In this document: positions 48,701 through 53,092 of the stretch, piece by piece
Position numbering within the stretch: the stretch's first letter is position 1
How the letters are laid out: every line of letters begins with the position of its first letter
Source: Roseburia sp.
GTDB taxonomy: Bacteria > Bacillota > Clostridia > Oscillospirales > Ruminococcaceae
Assembly: GCA_023666265.1 (NCBI GenBank)
Contig: JAMPCH010000014.1
Coordinates: 1 to 53,092 of the forward strand
Direction: 5' to 3'
DNA length: 53,092 nucleotides
Program-made: the position numbers and the translations under genes
Notes under the pieces: model-generated
Told to the model about the DNA's origin: nothing
The model's input: the letters and a program-made list of their open reading frames with translations, nothing else
Database searches by the model: none

Positions 48701-49612
48701 ATGGTAGAAATCAAAGACTTTTCTTCTTTTGTAGTCCCGAAAGGATTTGTTGAGCCGAGCGGATGTAGCGAAAAATGTTATCTGACATTGCCTGATTCAA
48801 ACGGCTCTACGTCTAACCTAACGGAATTTGGTCTTTTCAAATTTCCAAAACAAGAAAACACATATGAATATGTTTCCGAACATCTCGCCTCACTACTCGC
48901 ATGCAGACTTGGCGTTGACTGCTGTGAAGTCGATATAGGGACATATAATGGAAGGTTCGGTTGCTTTAGTCATTGGATGTATTCTATAGGAGAAACGAGA
49001 TTTGTTGAAGGAACCTCTCTGTTAGAATCATATTATCCGGATTATGACAAGGATCATCCTTATAAAGAAGGGAAAAATCATTATGCAATAGAAACGATCG
49101 TGCCATGCCTTACCTCAAATAAAATGAGAGAAGATTTCATCAAAATGCTTATCTTTGACTTTTTGATTGGCAATAGCGATAGACACCACAGTAATTGGGC
49201 GATACTCCAAGATCATAACAGTCCTATTATGAGATTCTCGCCACTATATGACAACAGCTCTTCTTTGTGCGCCTACACATCGGATAAACAAGCAGAATTA
49301 TGCCTCGCGCAAGAAGCCTCTATGATGTCATTATGTGACACAAAATCCCGATCACAGATCGGGATAAGTAACGTGAAAAAGCCGAGACATTCAACTATAA
49401 TGTGTTATATCATCAATCATTATTTGAATTTCTCCGCATACCCCGAGGTATTCTGTTTGATCGGAAGTATTCTTGATCTTTCGGACAACGAAATATCGGA
49501 TCTCATAAACGAGTACAGAATTATTTTACCGTCAAATAGGATAATATTGTTGATAAAATTTATTCGGCACAAAAGAGACTTATTAAGACGAATTTATCAA
49601 GATAAAAACTGA
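48701..49612 (+). CDS. HipA-like serine/threonine kinase, catalytic part only
   Basis: 303 aa. LIFDFLIGNSDRHHSNWAIL (~152-171) carries the HipA catalytic Asp motif (GNSDRHxxN), and FSPLYDNSSSLC (~179-190) the metal-binding Asp (LYDN). N-terminal lobe includes GLFKFPKQENTYEYVSEHLA, with Lys equivalent to the ATP-binding lysine and the Glu-bearing helix. Lacks the HipA N-subdomain 1, which appears encoded separately by the next gene. Probable toxin of a HipBST-like or HipA-type module. Confidence 0.82.
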   Translation: MVEIKDFSSFVVPKGFVEPSGCSEKCYLTLPDSNGSTSNLTEFGLFKFPKQENTYEYVSEHLASLLACRLGVDCCEVDIGTYNGRFGCFSHWMYSIGETRFVEGTSLLESYYPDYDKDHPYKEGKNHYAIETIVPCLTSNKMREDFIKMLIFDFLIGNSDRHHSNWAILQDHNSPIMRFSPLYDNSSSLCAYTSDKQAELCLAQEASMMSLCDTKSRSQIGISNVKKPRHSTIMCYIINHYLNFSAYPEVFCLIGSILDLSDNEISDLINEYRIILPSNRIILLIKFIRHKRDLLRRIYQDKN

Positions 49613-49631
49613 TTGAAAGGAGATACAAAAT

Positions 49632-50327
49632 ATGAATAAAACATTGAATATTTTTTGGCAAGAACCTCAACGACATCAACGCTTTCAAATCGGTACACTG
49701 TCATATGATGGGTCGTGCTATTTGTTTCAGTATGTAAAAGATTTTAGCCGACTTGAAGAAAAAGGATTTATCGAGATCCTCCCTTTTTTGGACAGAAACA
49801 AGATCTATAAGTCCAAAGAAATGTTCGCCGTGTTTTTGTCACGACTGCCGGATCGCAAGCAAATTGGCATTGAGAGAATTTTACAAAAATACGGTTTGAC
49901 GGAATATGACGCATTTGAATTGTTGGCAAGGAGCGGTGGAAGAGTTCCGGGAGACACAATGGAATTTATCGTTCCCATTAACCGCGAGTCTAAAAAACCT
50001 ATTCAATTTTTCATTGCAGGGGTAAGCCACGGAAGCTTTTGTGAGTTAAGTGAAACTTATGGACAATGTGGATTGATTCCCACAGGTAGCCTCCTCGAAT
50101 ACAAAACAGAACCCGAGAATGATTACGACGAAAACGCTATCGTTCTTTTGTGGAAAGGAAAAAAAGTCGGATACATTCCTTTTTACTACTCTAAGGATTT
50201 TTCCGATATGATCAAAGCAGGGAATGAGTTGATCATCCGAGCAATTTCGCACGTAAAAAAATCATGCTGTGACAAGAATGATCAATGTCAAACCTGCATT
50301 GCAATTGAGGTATCTATTAAACAGTAA
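49632..50327 (+). CDS. HipS/HipA-N1-like domain fused to HIRAN domain (231 aa)
   Basis: Residues ~1-110 resemble the HipA N-subdomain 1: strands RFQIGTLSYDGSCYLFQYVK, then FAVFLSRLPDRKQ and FELLARSGGRVPGDTMEFI (HipA pattern LA-x-x-GGRLPTD). Residues ~115-205 look like HIRAN (FFIAGVSHG ... EPENDYDENAIVLLWKGKKVGYIP), a DNA-end or damaged-DNA-binding fold. C-terminal Cys cluster KKSCCDKNDQCQTC may bind zinc. Probably an antitoxin or sensor for the kinase; AAAGGAG site 20 bases after the kinase stop. Confidence 0.75.
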   Translation: MNKTLNIFWQEPQRHQRFQIGTLSYDGSCYLFQYVKDFSRLEEKGFIEILPFLDRNKIYKSKEMFAVFLSRLPDRKQIGIERILQKYGLTEYDAFELLARSGGRVPGDTMEFIVPINRESKKPIQFFIAGVSHGSFCELSETYGQCGLIPTGSLLEYKTEPENDYDENAIVLLWKGKKVGYIPFYYSKDFSDMIKAGNELIIRAISHVKKSCCDKNDQCQTCIAIEVSIKQ

Positions 50328-50337
50328 AGCGTATAGT

Positions 50338-50360
50338 CCCTCGCTCAAAGTGAGGGTTTT
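50338..50360 (+). terminator. Terminator of the kinase/HIRAN pair
   Basis: CCCTC ... GAGGG stem followed by TTTTGCTTT, ten bases after the HIRAN gene stop. Confidence 0.65.
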
Positions 50361-50398
50361 GCTTTGATGTCAAACCCAATAACGAACGCAGATCCCCT

Positions 50399-50436
50399 AA
50401 CCTCCACGCGGTTGCGTCCGGGTAACGCTAATAAGG
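50399..50436 (+). repeat. Dispersed 38-bp repeat, copy 2
   Basis: Begins AACCTCCACGCGGTT and ends CCGGGTAACGCTAATAAGG. It differs from the copy at 13797-13834 at four positions. It lies inside a 308-base gap (50328-50635) that otherwise holds a terminator and a weak promoter. Confidence 0.65.
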
Positions 50437-50558
50437 GTAGTGCGATGTGAGAACCGCAAAATATAATGTTCCCGCCTTTTTTGCATATACGCTCTTGGTT
50501 AAATTGCACATTCTCCTTTTTTAATATTAGTGCATAATATCGATTTTTAAAGAACATA

Positions 50559-50587
50559 TGGAAATTCCAATTATGCTGTGATATAAT
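50559..50587 (+). promoter_or_regulatory. Possible promoter of the membrane module
   Basis: TATAAT (50582-50587) with TGGAAA (50559-50564) 17 bases upstream, a weak -35. The 318-aa gene starts 48 bases later. Confidence 0.5.
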
Positions 50588-50635
50588 AGAACAGGATGGA
50601 TTCGTATTATAATGAAGTAAGGGGAATGAGATGTC

Positions 50636-51592
50636 ATGACGATACGGAGAAAAGTGCGGTTTTATTACCTTAACATCGAAAGGGCTGTCTATACCAAGGA
50701 AAATAATAAAACCACAATTCAGCATTTATCTGCTACAAAAAAATTCGAGCTATTTCAGCAAACCATTAACCAAAACGCGCAACAGTTGTCCAATGGTAAT
50801 TTTGTATTCAGAACACAAGCTACAAATGGAAGAGAATATGTCATCGAAGTTATCAATGTCACAGAACAAAAAGCATTTATCAAGATAGGACAGCAAAATT
50901 ATGCTAACACAATTGCGCTTAGAGATAAGCACACGTCGGAGAGCGAACAAGTTCCAATGCTCCCAAGTCAATTGTTAGAGCTTTTTACATATTGTTTGAT
51001 CGATTTCGAAACAGGAATTGTGAGTTACATTAACCTACACGGGACCCCCAATGTTTCGGTGTTGTGCAATATATTTAATGATTTTTACACAGCCAGCGAT
51101 TTTCATGCGTACTTGTCTACTATTATATCGAACGATATTTTAGACTTGATAAGTAAAAAGCAAGTCATTTCTTCCATCGATATTGACGTGGCAGTTCCTA
51201 ATGATGAGATATTAAGCGGCGTAATCGGTCTCAACGAAGACGACTTCGACTCTTTGAGAGACGTTCCGTCAAAAACCATATCACTTCATATTTCAAAAAG
51301 AGCAAATATATTTAAAAATCGTAATGCCTTTCTAGACTTTATTAACAAGGTTTTGAGTAAAAACAAAGATAGTCTTAAAAGTATTAAGGTTCGAGCTAAA
51401 GACAGCGGCGAAAAATCCGAAGTATACAATCTTTTTAAATATTGTTTTACCAAAGATGTAGAATTAGAAGATTTAAACACCAATTTCCGTGAAGAAGATT
51501 TCGCAAAGCAACTTGAAGACGTCTATCAGAACAACAAAGAAGATATAAAGCAATATATTAGATACCCATATAAGGAGAAGAAAGATATATGA
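50636..51592 (+). CDS. Cytoplasmic protein of a two-gene membrane module (318 aa)
   Basis: MTIRRKVRFYYLNIERAVYT, then an all alpha/beta protein with LPSQLLELFTYCLIDFETGI and KSIKVRAKDSGEKSEVYNLF. Lys-rich, AT-rich coding, unlike tail genes. Overlaps the membrane gene by 4 bases (ATGA). Size and pairing recall Kiwa (KwaB with KwaA), but the gene order is reversed and I see no proof of DUF4868 homology. Probable sensor of a defence or exclusion module. Confidence 0.6.
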   Translation: MTIRRKVRFYYLNIERAVYTKENNKTTIQHLSATKKFELFQQTINQNAQQLSNGNFVFRTQATNGREYVIEVINVTEQKAFIKIGQQNYANTIALRDKHTSESEQVPMLPSQLLELFTYCLIDFETGIVSYINLHGTPNVSVLCNIFNDFYTASDFHAYLSTIISNDILDLISKKQVISSIDIDVAVPNDEILSGVIGLNEDDFDSLRDVPSKTISLHISKRANIFKNRNAFLDFINKVLSKNKDSLKSIKVRAKDSGEKSEVYNLFKYCFTKDVELEDLNTNFREEDFAKQLEDVYQNNKEDIKQYIRYPYKEKKDI

Positions 51593-52050
51593 ACAAAACG
51601 AATCGAAACAATTGGATAAGTTTAATTGTAACTTTAATCATAACAATTTTGGTCATCGTTGTGTTATGCGAAAGTTCCGTTTTGAGTCTTCATAATGTAC
51701 AAAGCCTCGGAAACGATTTCCAATACAACATCATTTCAACCTCTTCAACCATCGCGGGGTTTTTATTTACAGCCATATCTATACTATTATCGGCGTTGAA
51801 TAAGGACAGAATTAAGCGATTATGGGAAAATCACTACCTTGATAACCTTTACCGTTTTGCATTTGTAGGGATTGTTGCGAATATTATCTCTATTATTGTC
51901 GCTATAGTTATACTATGCTTTTCTATTGCCGAAACATTCGCTTGGATGGTTGCGATGATTGAAATGGTTTCTTTGGCGGTAGGCATTGTGTTTTTTACGT
52001 GTTGTACATTTAAATTACTTCGCTTGGTAAATAAAATGAAAACAGATTAA
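51589..52050 (+). CDS. Four-TM membrane protein (153 aa)
   Basis: Hydrophobic helices: ISLIVTLIITILVIVVLCES (~10-30), IISTSSTIAGFLFTAISILL (~48-68), FAFVGIVANIISIIVAIVIL (~91-111) and MVAMIEMVSLAVGIVFFTCC (~121-141). No signal peptide. ATGA coupling to the 318-aa gene indicates fixed stoichiometry. Four-TM effectors that depolarise the membrane are common in anti-phage systems; that role is inferred. Confidence 0.75.
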   Translation: MNKTNRNNWISLIVTLIITILVIVVLCESSVLSLHNVQSLGNDFQYNIISTSSTIAGFLFTAISILLSALNKDRIKRLWENHYLDNLYRFAFVGIVANIISIIVAIVILCFSIAETFAWMVAMIEMVSLAVGIVFFTCCTFKLLRLVNKMKTD

Positions 52051-52154
52051 GTGCTTTGAAAATATAAAACGTATACTATCACGAGAATGTGTGGCACCTT
52101 ATAATAGAATTTTTATATTCAAATTCTTACAAACAGTCATATTTTAGAATAAGC

Positions 52155-52199
52155 AGAGTTTATTGTTTCTTAGTCAGAAACGGATAAACTCTTTTTTTA
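52155..52199 (+). terminator. Terminator closing cargo island 2
   Basis: AGAGTTTAT/ATAAACTCT stem extended by TTTC/GAAA around TTAGTCA, followed by seven T. It directly precedes the ribosome site of the next tail gene, marking the island's right edge. Confidence 0.9.
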
Positions 52200-52218
52200 T
52201 ATGGAAGGAGGCATCTTC

Positions 52219-53092
52219 TTGAACCAAAACGAAATCAACAAGCTCGCCGATACGCTTTTAAACGTAACGACCAACGTCACAAACCAAAAGGTAAGCGGCG
52301 CACAGTATGACAAGTCTTTTCAGACCAAGATCGTTGGAGTCAATCAAATGTTCTCCGACGAGATCCCCGAAGAAACACAACAAGAGCTGATCAAGAAATA
52401 TACTCTTGAAGAAGGTGCTGATCCCTGTTATTACACCTTCATACTGGACGAAGCCTATTATGTCAAGAAATCCGACGTAAAATTTCAGTTATATCAGGAC
52501 GTTGTGATACGCATTCCGAACGGTAACTGGGATCGAATGTACATTGAGGGATCGGATAGTCAAGAAGTAGCAGAACCAGCCCCCTACACCGCCGGACAAG
52601 GCATCACGATCACGGGTCAAGAGATCGGGCTAAAGGTCGCGGGGAAGGGGAGCTATTACGACGGCAACTGGAAAAACCTCATTGGCGGGGTCTATATCGA
52701 CACGATGACGACGGGGAGCGCGAACTCGCTTAACGTCGACAATATGGGGATCTTACGCCTCCTTCCCGCGAAGGTCGGGACGATCGGCGGGGTAAGCCCG
52801 GGATTGGGGCTAAGGCGATCGAGCGCGAGTTCGACGGACACCAAGGGCGAGATCACGGTCAATGTCGGAAAGGGGCTTAGTCTCACGAAAAAATCCTCGT
52901 ATAATTCGACGTATGACTCGGGGTATGAGATCACGCCAAAGCTCGGGGAGGGGCTTTATTTTGATGATGACGGGAAGATCAATGTTTTGACCTCGGACGA
53001 GAGCGGAGGCGGCGGGGCAGGATATGTGATCAAGGCGCAAGGAATAAACATATATGCCGAAAACTATTTAAACGCATTTAGTATTTCGCCGG
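52219..53092 (+). CDS. Distal tail/fibre protein, 3' end cut by window
   Basis: TTG start at 52219, seven bases after AAGGAGG; an in-frame ATG at 52201 lies upstream of that site and is unlikely. Open for 291 codons to the window end. MNQNEINKLADTLLNVTTNV opens a small domain; from about residue 120 there are fibre-like repeats (YTAGQGITITGQEIGLKVAG, VNVGKGLSLTKKSSYNSTYD, KLGEGLYFDDDGKINVLTSD), typical of receptor-binding or upper-baseplate proteins. The Gly-rich linker GGGGAGY suggests further domains. Confidence 0.75.
   Translation, partial: MNQNEINKLADTLLNVTTNVTNQKVSGAQYDKSFQTKIVGVNQMFSDEIPEETQQELIKKYTLEEGADPCYYTFILDEAYYVKKSDVKFQLYQDVVIRIPNGNWDRMYIEGSDSQEVAEPAPYTAGQGITITGQEIGLKVAGKGSYYDGNWKNLIGGVYIDTMTTGSANSLNVDNMGILRLLPAKVGTIGGVSPGLGLRRSSASSTDTKGEITVNVGKGLSLTKKSSYNSTYDSGYEITPKLGEGLYFDDDGKINVLTSDESGGGGAGYVIKAQGINIYAENYLNAFSISP

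Noticed and set aside
50345-50725. Minus-strand ORF of 126 codons (ending GSAFVIGFDIKAKPSL)
   Set aside because: It overlaps the terminator, the dispersed repeat, the weak promoter and the start of the 318-aa gene, and lacks a ribosome site.

Overview
The window is one continuous stretch of a tailed bacteriophage genome (Caudoviricetes). Ribosome binding sites are strong AGGAGG types, promoters are sigma-A-like, and mid-GC phage genes sit beside AT-rich cargo. This suggests a Firmicutes host, most likely a gut clostridium; the host is inferred. The genome runs off both ends of the window.

Left arm, 1-16.5 kb, minus strand (early/middle). It starts with an array of very small helical proteins (0.3-2.1 kb) behind a near-consensus promoter. 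A sliding clamp and a block of conserved but unassigned phage genes follow (2.2-6.4 kb). Next is the unusual part. A reverse transcriptase with two small partner genes (6.8-8.6 kb) is bracketed by two ~315-bp noncoding elements that share their ends and closing inverted repeats. Beside it lies a ubiquitin-like cassette (8.9-12.7 kb) holding a ThiF/E1-like protein, a JAMM peptidase, a large protein with a possible E2-like motif, a small beta-grasp protein and two accessory proteins, resembling PRTRC cassettes. A tRNA-Gln, tRNA-like fragments and many hairpins fill 13.0-13.6 kb. An unknown 324-aa protein, a heavily structured noncoding zone with tandem repeats, and a sigma-factor-like protein complete the arm.

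An AT-rich ~0.9-kb intergenic zone with perfect inverted repeats (16.5-17.4 kb) separates the divergent arms and is a candidate origin or control region.

Right arm, plus strand. First come a gene of unknown function, a Bro/KilAC-type antirepressor, a small protein, a 932-aa YonO/QDE-like single-chain RNA polymerase, a metallophosphatase, HU, a CAU tRNA and a tyrosine recombinase. The virion genes run in canonical order: a zinc-finger protein in the small-terminase position, large terminase, portal, protease-scaffold, decoration protein, major capsid, connector and neck proteins, an Ig-bearing tail tube protein, a RuvC-like resolvase, a 2246-aa tape measure, and a distal tail protein cut by the window end. 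One neck gene carries an in-frame TAG.

Two AT-rich cargo islands with their own promoters and terminators interrupt the tail genes. The first (38.8-41.1 kb) is an AbiL/RloAB-type ATPase pair. The second (48.5-52.2 kb) holds a split HipA-like kinase with a HIRAN partner, and a two-gene module with a multi-pass membrane protein. Both look like anti-phage or toxin-antitoxin cargo carried by the phage.

Possible links: the sigma-like protein and phage RNA polymerase would handle temporal transcription; the clamp, HU and resolvase would serve replication and packaging. The RT/ncRNA and ubiquitin-like modules share one transcription direction and are the best candidates for undescribed biology.
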